A DNA stretch of 64,000 nucleotides from Cercospora beticola (taxonomy: Eukaryota > Ascomycota > Dothideomycetes > Mycosphaerellales > Mycosphaerellaceae): NCBI RefSeq assembly GCF_033473495.1, contig NC_088939.1, forward strand, positions 4,154,001 to 4,218,000, given 5' to 3'. Of the stretch, positions 39,683 through 49,817 are shown one piece after another. Made by a program: the position numbers and the translations under genes. The first letter of the stretch is position 1, and every line of letters begins with the position of its first letter. The notes beneath the pieces are model-generated. The model was not told the DNA's origin. It made no database searches and worked only from the letters and a program-made list of their open reading frames with translations.

Positions 39683-40684
39683 ATGACAACAGAAAGTGGT
39701 GGAGGAATCATGAATGATTACGAGACGCGGCGGCTTGAGAAGATCAAGCAGAATCAGAAATTGCTTGCTGATCTCGATATCAAACCTGTCGTCCCTAAGG
39801 TAGCGCGGAATACTGATGGCAAACCACCGGCCAAGAAGCGCAAGGTCTTTCAAGAACAGACTGCGCCAGCGAGGAGCTCGGCTCGGATAGCAGCAGCGCC
39901 ATCAAAGCCAAGTTATAACGAAGACGAGATAGCACGGCCTATAGCTTTACCTCGGTCGGCGGTGAAGAAGGGCAAGACCGGTGGTTCAAATCTAGGCTCA
40001 ATAGTCAAAGGCGAGGATGAGCCTTTGGTGCCAAGCAAGAACATCGATGAGATCCGTGAGGGCTGGACTGCATGGTCGTCGACGGCTTCTCCTCCAACCA
40101 GAGATGGAGATCAAGTTTTCCACTTCGAAGACTACCCAGACTTCACGCCGAACAAGTCGCCCGAGGAAATGCTGAGAGAAGGCTGTTTCGGAGGATCGTA
40201 CTATCGCCCTCTTCGATCGAGAAAGCTTGGGATCATAGTCGAAGACGATTGGAAAGAAATTCCGGAGCCCTGGATTTCGGGCTTGAATGTGGAACGATTC
40301 TTGACCAGTCCGCAGTATGATCCCGATGTGAACAAGTACAAAGTGCCGTGCGGACAGTCCATCGAAGAATGGGAGGCTGCAGGCTGGATATCTCATGAGC
40401 ACGATGTGCGAGGCTGGTTCCAATGGTATACGAGGTTTTTCCGAGGCCGAAGATGTGAAGACGACGATAGGCAGGTGTCCCGATGGAAGAAGTGCGTTGG
40501 CGAAACAGGCAGGTGGAGACGGATGTTGCTGAAGAAGTATGGCCAGGCAGGTGTCAGGACTGTGTTCGATGATGGAGAAGATGAGGAGGGTGTTGAAGTT
40601 TCACCCGTCATGCATCAGACCTGCCACCACTGGGCTTTCGAAGTGCGCCAGCAGCACTTGGACGAATTCTGGCACGGACGCTGA
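39683..40684 (+). CDS. Conserved fungal protein of unknown function
   Basis: 333 residues, no intron. The ATG at 39683 is the first in frame; the ATG at 39710 (MNDYETRRLEKIKQNQKLLA) may be the real start, because that segment resembles the N-terminus of Cmr1-type proteins. A Lys/Arg-rich stretch (PPAKKRKVF) near residue 50 could be a nuclear localisation signal. The C-terminal half is Trp- and Arg-rich (RGWFQWYTRFFRGRRCEDDD, RQVSRWKKCVG, TGRWRRMLLKKY, HQTCHHWAFEV). This half is the recognisable conserved part of proteins found across fungi without assigned function. It starts 146 bp after the HIS5 stop on the same strand. A nuclear role is a guess from the basic motif. Confidence 0.8.
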   Translation: MTTESGGGIMNDYETRRLEKIKQNQKLLADLDIKPVVPKVARNTDGKPPAKKRKVFQEQTAPARSSARIAAAPSKPSYNEDEIARPIALPRSAVKKGKTGGSNLGSIVKGEDEPLVPSKNIDEIREGWTAWSSTASPPTRDGDQVFHFEDYPDFTPNKSPEEMLREGCFGGSYYRPLRSRKLGIIVEDDWKEIPEPWISGLNVERFLTSPQYDPDVNKYKVPCGQSIEEWEAAGWISHEHDVRGWFQWYTRFFRGRRCEDDDRQVSRWKKCVGETGRWRRMLLKKYGQAGVRTVFDDGEDEEGVEVSPVMHQTCHHWAFEVRQQHLDEFWHGR

Positions 40685-41687
40685 TGCAAATCATCTTAAC
40701 TTGCGCAGTGCTGGTATTGCATGCGGCTCGTGGCGGCTTTCGAGATGATGGTTTGACAAGGTAGTCGTGAATGATGTCGGCGTCAAGCCGACATTAAACG
40801 CTCCTGCCACTGCCACTCTGATCCGCAAAAACCAGCAATGTTGCCATCATTTTATGAGCCATCCATGGAGCAGCAAGAGCTTGCCAGCAAGAATGACGAA
40901 CTACGCACTCGCTTTCGAGGCTGGGGCTCCACGCCACAAGTGCACTGCTTATGCCAGCGGTTTTCGTGCCCCGGGAACTGTATCGATAGCTCTGCGTTGA
41001 GCGAAGGAGATTCTACCAGAAATATGCAGAGGCCCGAAGCTCAGCCACTCCGAATGTTCTTCGGGGATCGTCAAACTGGACTCAAGCGGTTGCCGAACCG
41101 ATATGCACGAACAAACCCACAAGACTATGCAACACAGATGAGGGTGTATCGATATGAGACTGATATGACGGGAGGAGGGCTCTCTAAGGAGAAATTTAGG
41201 AGGTGGAAGGACGAAGGCGGTAATTCGTGAGAGGAGGTCAGTTCTTGTGTTGATAGCTTTGAACGCGATCGTGTATCTGTCTCTGAAGCGTCAATATATC
41301 TGCTTTGCGACGAAGTGAACATGATTGATGTATCTTGGGCGATTTGTGAACGAGAACCCTGAAAACAGCCACCGGCCGGGGAAGGCGGTTCGGCACTTGC
41401 TCCTGCTGAGCACGTGCCTTGCCCCACTCATAACTCATCACGGTGAAGGCAGTGACGGGTGCCGTCAACCCAGGCCAGGACTTCGATCGGATTCTACCAC
41501 AGCCGGACTCGACACGCCCACACCGCATCTTCATCTTCGACCGCAAACGAACAAACATACTCACCTACGTTGAGGTCCACATCACACCAACACTGTACAT
41601 CCCAGCAAGCGGCAAACGAGAAACCAGGCACGAGAATCGAGCTGTGAGCAAGAGTTGGCTGGAAAGAGAGAAAGAACAGCAGTCAAC
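40685..41687. other. Spacer upstream of UBC2 with an undecided 130-codon frame
   Basis: 1.0 kb. A plus-strand frame at 40838-41230 starts with ATG and encodes 130 polar residues with no recognised motif, so I do not call it a gene. A palindromic CACGTG lies at 41411-41416, about 270 bp before UBC2, and could bind a bHLH or Cbf1-type factor. Confidence 0.4.
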
Positions 41688-42336
41688 ATGTCCACGGCAG
41701 CGCGGAGAAGACTGATGCGCGACTTCAAGCGCATGCAAACCGACCCTCCAGCTGGTGTCAGCGCAAGTCCCATCGCAGACAATGTGATGACGTGGTATGG
41801 CTCCCCAGCATAAGCTCGATCGCACAGCCCGGACTCAGGTCGAGGTCGAATGGCGACGAGCACAAAAGGTCGCTTAGATCATGAACACGGGCTAAGCTGG
41901 TGCACAGGAACGCGGTCATCATCGGGCCTTCAGACACACCATTCGAAGACGGCACATTCAGACTCGTGATGCATTTCGAGGAGCAGTATCCGAATAAGCC
42001 TCCAGGAGTCAAATTCATCAGCCAAATGTTTCACCCAAACGTGTATGGAACCGGAGAGCTGTGCTTGGATATCTTGCAGAACAGATGGAGTCCGACCTAC
42101 GATGTCGCGGCTATTCTGACGAGTGTTCAAAGGTGAGTGGATACGAAACAGGCCCTCTCAGGGCTATATATGGGCGCTTGCCCTGTAACGATACTGACTG
42201 ATCACTAACTAGTCTCCTGAACGATCCGAACACATCGAGTCCGGCGAACGTGGAAGCGAGCAACCTCTACAAAGACAACCGAAAGGAATACACGAAGCGA
42301 GTTCGAGAGACTGTGGAGAAGAGCTGGGAGGACTGA
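41688..42336 (+). CDS. UBC2: Ubiquitin-conjugating enzyme E2, Rad6 orthologue
   Basis: E2 that with Bre1 monoubiquitinates histone H2B and with Rad18 modifies PCNA in post-replication repair. Exons 41688-41794, 41908-42132 and 42213-42336; introns of 113 and 80 nt; exactly 151 residues, the size of filamentous-fungal Rad6. It starts [20 protein letters not shown]. The catalytic cysteine is C88 in [16 protein letters not shown], preceded by the HPN oxyanion motif (FHPNVYG). It ends ETVEKSWED, so it lacks the long polyacidic tail of budding yeast Rad6. Residue 83 is Gly where most orthologues have Ala (VYGTGELC). Identity is essentially certain. Confidence 0.97.
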
Positions 42337-43254
42337 GGACGATTTGTCTCATTTGCATGAGATTGGGCATTTGCAGCAACACAATGGTGGTAGGAGCAGT
42401 ACGGAGTTGGTTGCCTTGAGGGCAATGATACCTACAAGCCGTCGTTACAGATACGGCTGCGCTCAGACACCGACGTCTTTGCGTTTGGGAATGAATTAAA
42501 GCGTGGCGTTATGGCTAGGCGTCAGTAATGCTTGCATGATGGTATGACTCCTATAGTTAGCTTCAAACACTTCGTGTTTCTGACGAACAATCAGGCTTAT
42601 GGTGCTGTTTGTCTGGAACATAATTCTCACGACATTCACGTCTGATAGTATCAACTGTACTACAACAAGAATTCTGTTGGGCGCGAGCAACGAACGATAG
42701 ACTACTTCTTGAAGCCCTAACATATATTCAGCATCTGTAGACCACCTGCAGCCCGTATTCGTCTCCTAGCGGGCTATCTAAGCAGCGCATGCGGCTTTGT
42801 AGAAATCACATGCAAGGGCAGTACGTCCTGATCCGATCTCATTTGCACACATGCTGTGTATCGTTGCCAACATCGGCGAGCAGGATAGAACGGCATTGTA
42901 GCGTCTTCTTGGCCAGACATGAAGTAGTTCCCGCAGCAGCCGGACGAATGTGGCATGAGCATTTCGTGGTCATTCCAGTCCCACGGAGCCGAATTCCGGA
43001 TTAGCTTTATCATGACCGACGAGAAGGATTCCAGCGGAACATGACACAGAAAAAGCATAGCAAGCATCAGGCTGCATGCCAAAGCCATGACCATTCTGCC
43101 AAGATCAAGAGGCGAGGTCAGTTGGAAGGAGGCATCCGCTAGCGTCTTGTCTAAGCGAGCCAATGAGTAAAACTATCGCCGACCCCCATCAAGCCTCAGG
43201 TTCAACATCACATCGCACTCCATCCCAATCGTAGCATTTCTCATTTTCCCCATC
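42337..43254. other. Gene-poor spacer upstream of GPI15
   Basis: 918 bp. A minus-strand frame at 42774-43163 includes a short hydrophobic segment (MVMALACSLMLAMLFLCHV), but it begins at a non-ATG codon and has no homologous feature I can name. No RNA gene or repeat was seen. Confidence 0.4.
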
Positions 43255-43933
43255 ATGCTCACCACGAAACGACCCACGGAAACGACGGTTCTCTACACTG
43301 TATCGACACAATCTCCAAGCAAGACCATAATATCACGCCTCGGAACCACGATATCCTTGTCACTCCGGATCCTCGCTGGTCTTCTCATTCTCGCCTCTCT
43401 CGTGCTCGAATACGACCAAGCCTTGAACAAGCAAGCTGAGCATCAGGATGCTGGAAACTCATTGGTGTCTCTCGTAGTTCACAGTCCACTCGGACAGGTC
43501 GCAAAATATCTCTTCTTCACTTCCCTATCTGGCCCCTGGCGACTCGCGATATATCTCATTACATTCTTGCTCATCTTCCGAAGAGGGCATACTGAGGAGT
43601 CGCTTTTGGTCATTCGAGGTCTTGGAGTCCAAACTACGACCAGTAGTCCTAATTACCTCTGGACCAACTCTACCAGGTTCATCCCCACAAGCTTGATTCA
43701 AGACATTTTCATCTACGAGGCATTCAAAGGATTTGAGGTCAGGTACTATTTAAGCATTGTTGTCGAGGGAGAGGAAGATGTTGTTGTTGTTTTCCCGGTA
43801 TATCCCGTATCAAGTGAGGCGCGTACTGGAACTTTCTAACGGAGTCGAGCAGAGCATTTTACCACGACGTGAATTACTGGAACAAGTCTGGAGAGGAGCC
43901 AGGGCTTGCCTGTACGAACCAAAATCTGGATGA
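43255..43933 (+). CDS. GPI15: GPI-GlcNAc transferase subunit PIG-H
   Basis: Subunit of the ER complex that adds GlcNAc to phosphatidylinositol, the first step of GPI-anchor synthesis. Exons 43255-43797 and 43853-43933, intron 43798-43852 (55 nt, CTAAC branch, acceptor GAGCAG); 207 residues. Two hydrophobic segments (ILAGLLILASLVL and LAIYLITFLLIF) precede the PIG-H domain: EESLLVIRGLGVQTTT, RFIPTSLIQDIFIYEAFKG, FEVRYYLSIVVEGEEDVVVV. Splicing replaces an unrelated intron-encoded end by SILPRRELLEQVWRGARAC, then LYEPKSG. That FP-x-LLPRR-xLLExVWRGxRxCLYE block is the conserved PIG-H terminus, which strongly supports the intron. The stop is only 29 bp from the stop of the convergent DEG1 gene. 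Confidence 0.93.
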
Positions 43934-43962
43934 GTGTGGGATTTGTAACCAAATCAATTGGA

Positions 43963-45591
43963 CTACTCATCAGCGTCTACATCACGCGCTGGTTTTCCCA
44001 TTAGGCCTTTCCGCGCCGCGTAGCGCGCATTGACGGCATCTGGAGTCTCCATCTGCTCGCGTTTCGCCAGTGGAATATACGTTCCGACTGTTCGAGGCAC
44101 AGCACTGCCATCGAAGACTCGAGCACTTTGTTCAATAGGCCGGGAGCCGACTTCGCTGATGACTGGCTTCTGCCCTTGTGCCGAAACAACGTTCATCAGA
44201 CTCCACGCTAGGACCTCGTCCATTTTCCTCTTGCGCCAAAGGCCCCAGAGCTCGTCCATGATGCCATTGCGCCCGTGCTTACCATCTTCAACACCAGTGG
44301 TTGACCGCTTGGCCTGCTCTCGGCCGCCAGCTTCTTCACCGATGTACACCCAGTTCATGGCGTCCTGGTAGCTGGACTTCGTTGCGCTATCATCCGCAGC
44401 GTGATCGGCATTCAGAACTTGCTCTTTGTCGGGAAATATGCAATCCCAGAGCACGAGTGGAACGTCACTCGCCATCTCATAATGCGGCTTGCCTGGTGTC
44501 TTCTGAACATCAAGCAAATCATCCACGACGCTAGGTTGTTCATAGCCTTGACCGACAAGGAACAGCACGGCAACGAGATGGCGGACCTGGTGCCATAGAA
44601 ATGCACTGCCACGGACTTCGAAGTAGTAAAGCTTTGGCGATGCGCCATCACTTACCGCATTGTGGTGCGGGTCCACTTCATGTATACCAGCATGGAATAT
44701 TCTGCGCTCCCAGTTCGTGATCTGTTTGCTGGGATCGACTTTACACAAATTGCGGAAGTCGTGCAATCCTTCATACTTCTTCGCTGCAACATTCATTGCC
44801 TCGATGTCAAGATATCCCTCTGCAGGTTTACTATTCTCGATTGGCTTGCTGCCAGGCAGTGGTGCAAAAGCTGGGTTCGTGAAAAAGTAACGATACCTTC
44901 GCTCTTTGCAGTTGAAGCGAGCGGAGAAATCTTCGCCAGGGTCGGGACACCATGCAAGGATACGAATGTCGGAGGGCAGGACACGGTTGATGAGCTGGAT
45001 GTAGGGGAGCTCGTCTCGTATAGGATCAAACTCTTTTTCTGGTGGCGGAGGCTCCTTAACAGCATCTGGCATAGGACTGTCAGCGCCTTGACTCTCTGCG
45101 CCAGCGCTCACTTCGTTGGGCGCTGCTTGCTTTTTCGGCCTCGCACTGCGAACTCGTACGCCTATAACTTGTCCAAACGCGCTCACGCCACGATCTGTCC
45201 TGCCGCATTTGCTGTATTCAATGCCGTCCCAACAGACCTCTTCTTCACTTTGCCCAGGTTTATGCTCAGGGAAGATGAGCTTCACCTTTCGCATTGCTTT
45301 CCACAGCTCTTCTTCAATCGTTGGTAGAGGCGTCGTATTGTTCGCATGATGCTCGAAGCCATTGTACTTTCCACCGAGATATGCAAACTTTAATGCGATC
45401 AGGCGCGTGTGATATCTGCTCGCATCGAACCTTTTGGGTTCTTTCTTTGGCTTCTTCTTCGGGGGAGCGGGTGATGTTCGAGAAGAGTGTCCGTTCGTAT
45501 GCCTCGTGTTCTGCGATCGTAACTGTTCCTCCAGCTCGCTGACACGTCTGATCAGGTCTGCATTGGACCAGGACGTGTAATCTGTGGCCAT
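43963..45591 (-). CDS. DEG1: tRNA pseudouridine(38/39) synthase
   Basis: TruA-family enzyme (Deg1/Pus3) that makes pseudouridine at positions 38 and 39 of the tRNA anticodon arm. From the ATG at 45591 (MATDYTSWSNADLIRRVSEL) it has 542 residues; this coiled-coil-like opening is the usual fungal Deg1 start. A Lys/Pro-rich linker (residues 41-55) precedes the catalytic domain: ALKFAYLGGKYNGFEHH, then CGRTDRGVSAFGQV with catalytic D133. Later blocks are RVLPSDIRILAW, FSARFNCKERRYRYFF, HDFRNLCKVDPSKQ and FLWHQVRHLVAVLF. Upstream in-frame ATGs at 45720 and 45795 would add a basic, acid-poor extension (see findings). Note that a tRNA gene and THG1 lie in the same window. Confidence 0.95.
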   Translation of the reverse strand: MATDYTSWSNADLIRRVSELEEQLRSQNTRHTNGHSSRTSPAPPKKKPKKEPKRFDASRYHTRLIALKFAYLGGKYNGFEHHANNTTPLPTIEEELWKAMRKVKLIFPEHKPGQSEEEVCWDGIEYSKCGRTDRGVSAFGQVIGVRVRSARPKKQAAPNEVSAGAESQGADSPMPDAVKEPPPPEKEFDPIRDELPYIQLINRVLPSDIRILAWCPDPGEDFSARFNCKERRYRYFFTNPAFAPLPGSKPIENSKPAEGYLDIEAMNVAAKKYEGLHDFRNLCKVDPSKQITNWERRIFHAGIHEVDPHHNAVSDGASPKLYYFEVRGSAFLWHQVRHLVAVLFLVGQGYEQPSVVDDLLDVQKTPGKPHYEMASDVPLVLWDCIFPDKEQVLNADHAADDSATKSSYQDAMNWVYIGEEAGGREQAKRSTTGVEDGKHGRNGIMDELWGLWRKRKMDEVLAWSLMNVVSAQGQKPVISEVGSRPIEQSARVFDGSAVPRTVGTYIPLAKREQMETPDAVNARYAARKGLMGKPARDVDADE

Positions 45592-45878
45592 CTTCGTGTA
45601 TTGAGTAGTGAGGCTCGCCCTACACGCGACTTTACCAGCGGATGTAAATCTTCTTCGAGAGATGCACGTATATCCAGTCTGATAGGAGCGCGACAATGAC
45701 GGCAGAGGCCAACACCTCATGCTTGTCCAGTGCAGAGAAGAGTCATGCTCGATGGATTGGTCTTGAAATCCAGGCCGAAGCCTCAGGCATTCCATCCGCA
45801 CTTTCCTCCCGTCTCACGTCGTCGCTCACATGCATGCGCAGAACAACGACCAAGACCCAGTGTGGCATATTTTCATAT

Positions 45879-47511
45879 CTACGCAGCCCAGTACTTTCTT
45901 TCATTCATTGTCATGCCCCGCGGTATATTGCCAGTCTTACCCACAAGCACCTGACCTCTTCCTCGCTTCAGGTATTGACCTTGCCCCATCTGACCAACAA
46001 TGCCTCGCGACTGATCCCAAACAACTTCGCCTCGCAAGATGGTATATCTGGGCCAATTTCCGACCTCGATCCCTTCAAATGGTGTATAATCAATATCATG
46101 ATGCAGCCTGCTTTGCGAGATTGTGGTCGCGCCTGTCTTGCCGGGATGCCAAATGACCAGATCAGCATCATACCCCGGCGCGATACTACCTTTGACGCCA
46201 TCAAGTCCGTACAGCTTCGCAGGATTGGTTGCCGTCAGCTGAACGAATCGTGGCAGACTCAGCTTCGCAGTTGCTGCCTCCTGGCAAGCTGGAGTCTGGC
46301 CAAATAACAGTGCCATTCGAGTCTCAACACCAGGCAGTCCGTTTGGTATCTTGGAGAATCTGGCCACGCCGTCGACGATCCCAAGTTGCTTTCCGCCAGG
46401 ATGGTCGTACTTGCTCGGAGCGTGATCAGAGGAGAAAGTGGTGAACGTCCCGTTGGCGATGTTCTGCCACAAGCCTTCCAGATCCTTGACTTCATGCCGC
46501 AACGGCGGCGAACAAACATGCTTCGCCCCAGAGAAATGGTCGTGTGGCTCGCCCTTTATCTTTTCAGACAGCAGGAATAGGTAGTGCGGACAAGTCTCTG
46601 CATGGATGGGCAGTAGTCTAGTCTGCGCCTCACGTACATGTGCTACTGCAACGTCGCTGCTCATATGGACGAGCAACATGGGCGCATCGGCCAATTCCGC
46701 CAAAGAGATTGCGCGGTACGATGCTTCGTCCTCGGCGATTCTGGGCCTAGCGATCGCATGAAAGAAAGTGTCAGTGTTCTTGTTCCTCTCAAGACCTTCG
46801 ATGATCATGCTGATGATATCGTGCGATTCTGCATGTATCATGGTCGTCATGCCGAGCGCCTTACACGCGAATAATATCCTCAGGATCTCGCGATCATTCA
46901 ACTTCATGGCTTCGTAGGTCACTGCAGATCGATCGACCAGTTAGCTCCCATTCTTACCAAGTCTTGGGGAGTCAACAAGAAACAGGCAGGACTCAATGCC
47001 ACCGCCGCAACTTGCATCTCGGGGTAGCGTGGAACGTACTATAAAGCTTCACGGATGTGATACCCTCCTTCTCGACCAATACCGGCAGCTCATCTCGGAT
47101 AATCTCAGGCGTAGGGTTGGTGAGAATGAAATGGAAGCCATAATCACAATAGACCTGATTCGTTGACTTCGATTTGTAGTCTTCCAACGTCGGCCAAAGT
47201 GTTTGCTCAGTCTTGGGTTGAGACGCAAAAGCGAGGATGGTAGTAGTGCCTCCCGCTATGGCAGAACGCGAGCCCGTCTCCCAAGTATCTCCAGTCGGCG
47301 AATTCTTCTGCGACAGATGAACATGGCTGTCTACACCTCCCGGGGTGATGTAGGCACCTTCGGCATCTATGATCCTGATCTTTGAGGATCGTGGTAAATT
47401 CGTGCCAATGCATGCGATCTTGCCATCTTTGACACCGATGTCTAGTCCTGCCGGCAGGACTTCGCTCGCTGTGACCAAAATGCCGTTCGTTACCACTAGA
47501 TCGAAGTCCAT
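45879..47511 (-). CDS. Dihydropyrimidinase / D-hydantoinase
   Basis: Zinc amidohydrolase that opens 5,6-dihydropyrimidines or 5-substituted hydantoins to N-carbamoyl amino acids. Exons 47040-47511 and 45879-46921, intron 46922-47039 (118 nt, donor GTACGT, CTAAC branch, acceptor CTGCAG); 504 residues. The start is the ATG at 47511 (MDFDLVVTNGILVTASEVLP); the frame upstream has only a GTG. Metal ligands are visible: H63 and H65 in DSHVHL, the carbamylated lysine K155 in VKLYMTYEA (assembled across the splice), IHAES, and FSSDHAP. The C-terminal GYDADLVIWHPGK strand is family-typical. It diverges from the carbamoylase gene across 458 bp, which favours a hydantoin or pyrimidine catabolic role over chaperone-like CRMP functions. 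Confidence 0.94.
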
Positions 47512-47969
47512 GTTTATGGTCGCTGGCACAGCACTGGTGCCAAGAGTCGGATCCTCTGCGGAGCTCGGATCTACACAGGGATGGTGATGTGGGAGTAAGT
47601 GAAGATAGAATGCTTCTACTGCTGCGCACGAATCTCACATCTTACCACCATTTCTCTCTCATCTCTTATGTGTTCACTCTCCATTGCCGCCGATCGAAGT
47701 GGCACAGATGCAACCCATTCCTCCGCCGAGAGCCTGGCCGCTTCGATAAGGTTGTCGGGCAAGATAGGCGGAAAATGCGGCGAAGGATGAGCTCTGCTGA
47801 GCTGTAGGGTATCCAATGCGTATGGTGGAACTCTATTCAACTGGCCGCTCCGGGTAGCTAGGCGAAGGCACAGCTAGATGTATTATATCTCTAAGCGTAT
47901 ATTCACTGTTCGTGGTAGTCGTCAATCAATGCAACCCAACCACACATCCCTTCACCAAGCTCTCACAAC
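47512..47969. promoter_or_regulatory. Shared promoter of hydantoinase and carbamoylase genes
   Basis: 458 bp between two outward-facing start codons. It is AT-rich near the carbamoylase start (TATTATATC and GTATATTC around 47880-47905). No further gene is visible. Joint regulation is inferred from arrangement. Confidence 0.5.
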
Positions 47970-49019
47970 ATGTCTAGAAAGATCATCGTTGCGGCCGCAC
48001 AAGTCGGCGCAGTTCACAAAGGAGCAGAGAAGAAGGAGACAGTGGAACGATTGATCAAGCTCTTGCACGAAGCAGCAGAGAAGAAAGTACAGCTCGTGGT
48101 ATATCCCGAAGCCACTCTCACGACATTCTTCCCACGTCACTTCATCGAAGACCAGGAGGAGCTCGACAAGTATTTCGAACATGGCGAAGACATTACACAG
48201 TCTTCCGATGTGAAACCATTATTCGAGGAAGCGAAAGCACTTGGCATCGATGTCAGCATCGGATATGCCGAACGAACACCAGAAAGTACTGGATACAACA
48301 CATCAGTCTACTACTCCGCATCTGCGGACAAGATTATAAGCAAATACCGCAAAGTCCACCTCCCAGGCCGCGTTGAGCCATTCGAGGATCCAAATGCCAC
48401 CAATCAGTTAGAAAAGAGATATTTCAAACCTGGCGATTTAGGCTTCAAAGCCTTTCGCGCATCAGGTCTGGTCCAGGACGCATTGAAGAAATCCGCATCT
48501 ACTGCGAACAGCGAAAACACAGATGGTAAAGGCGACCCCATAATGGGAATGCTAATCTGCAACGATCGACGTTGGCCCGAAGCATGGAGAGTCTACACTC
48601 TGCAGGGTGCTGAGATTCTCATGTTCGGGTATAACACTGGATCGCATATGAGCCATCTCTGGGGAAGTGCGAATACGATGACACCCGAAGAGCAAGAAAA
48701 GGAGGCATTGTTCCATTCGAGGCTGGTGCAGCAGGCGAATAGCTACATGAATGCTTGCTTCTCGATTTCCGCTGCGCGTTGCGGCGTCGATGATGGAAAG
48801 TATGATCTGATCGCAGGCAGTTCAATCGTGAGTCCGGAGGGGCAAGTGCTTGCCGAGGCTAAGACAAAGGAGGATGAGTTGGTCGTGGCTGAGATTGATC
48901 TTGCGGAATGCAGGAAGGGGAAGGAGAAGACTTTCGATTATGGGCGGCATAGGAGAATTGAGGCGTACTCTCTGATCACTGAGCAGACTGGCGTGGTGGA
49001 GCCTCCATTACTCGATTGA
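47970..49019 (+). CDS. N-carbamoyl-D-amino-acid hydrolase-like nitrilase superfamily enzyme
   Basis: Single exon, 349 residues. The nitrilase Glu-Lys-Cys triad is clear: E47 in VVYPEAT, K128 in KYRKVHLPGR and C197 in LICNDRRWPEAWRV. The block ICNDRRWPE is the hallmark of the N-carbamoyl-D-amino-acid amidohydrolase (DCase) branch rather than of beta-ureidopropionase, and the region around QQANSYMNACFSISAARCG also fits DCases. The enzyme would cleave N-carbamoyl amino acids to the free amino acid, CO2 and ammonia, which is the step after the divergently encoded hydantoinase. About 45 residues longer than bacterial DCases, mainly through an insertion at 165-190 (ALKKSASTANSENTDGKGD). No targeting signal is seen, so cytosolic action is likely. 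Confidence 0.92.
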   Translation: MSRKIIVAAAQVGAVHKGAEKKETVERLIKLLHEAAEKKVQLVVYPEATLTTFFPRHFIEDQEELDKYFEHGEDITQSSDVKPLFEEAKALGIDVSIGYAERTPESTGYNTSVYYSASADKIISKYRKVHLPGRVEPFEDPNATNQLEKRYFKPGDLGFKAFRASGLVQDALKKSASTANSENTDGKGDPIMGMLICNDRRWPEAWRVYTLQGAEILMFGYNTGSHMSHLWGSANTMTPEEQEKEALFHSRLVQQANSYMNACFSISAARCGVDDGKYDLIAGSSIVSPEGQVLAEAKTKEDELVVAEIDLAECRKGKEKTFDYGRHRRIEAYSLITEQTGVVEPPLLD

Positions 49020-49817
49020 TCTAGGAGTTGACTCCTACCTAATTCTAGGTCGAAACGGATATATCGTGCAGTGCATCGGCTCCGAATGCGATTGGGTCCA
49101 TGTTGCCAAAGCTCATGCCATTCCGAAATACCTCGACTTACCAGCCCCGCACTGGTTGACATGCTACTGCAACTTACATCTGTGTTCTCCACCTCATCCA
49201 TAGGGAATTGTAAATTTTCATGTGCCATCAGTGATCAGATGGCGAATGTGTCCGCTGGAGGCTCTGCCACACGAACTTCACCGAAACAGTCGATCTGCGG
49301 AGTTGCCCGACGCCTGTCAGGTGGTCCAGCGACTTGCAACGAATTTGCTGACACGCCGGGTACATTTCTGGTGCAGTTTGATCATGTCTCGATGCGTCTC
49401 GACGCGTCTTGACGCAAAGGTTGCGATTGTGGTCCCGAGGTTTTTTAAGCCTCCACGAATACTGACGCGGCCTTCCTGTCAGCCATTCGATGACGATCCC
49501 GTCTCCTTCAGCCTGCGCTGGTGCTTCCGATCGACCATTCGCAGATGCACAGCCTAGCTGTTGTGCCGTAGTAGTTGGAGAGCTACACTTTCATAAGCTC
49601 GAGGCCTAAAGCTTCGGTAAGTGAGCATAGGTTCCAGATCGAGCAGCATCCAGGAGAGTAAAGTGCTTCTGTAGTAACGAGCTGGTATCGTGCAGATGAA
49701 TCGAGAAGCCTGGGTGTTGTGATGCCGCAGATTCGCAATGCGATGACGGTCATTCTGATCATGCCGCGGTAACAGCACGGTCAAGACAGATCAGGCGCCG
49801 CGACTGCTTGCATCTAC
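49020..49817. other. Spacer between convergent genes
   Basis: 798 bp between the carbamoylase stop and the MFS stop. Frames at 49071-49412 and 49222-49557 have no domain. Nothing further recognised. Confidence 0.45.

Noticed and set aside
40838..41230. 130-codon ATG frame between the uncharacterised gene and UBC2
   Set aside because: No motif, no splice partner; kept only as a note because it does start with ATG.
42774..43163. Minus-strand frame with a hydrophobic stretch upstream of GPI15
   Set aside because: Starts at a non-ATG codon and has no family signature.
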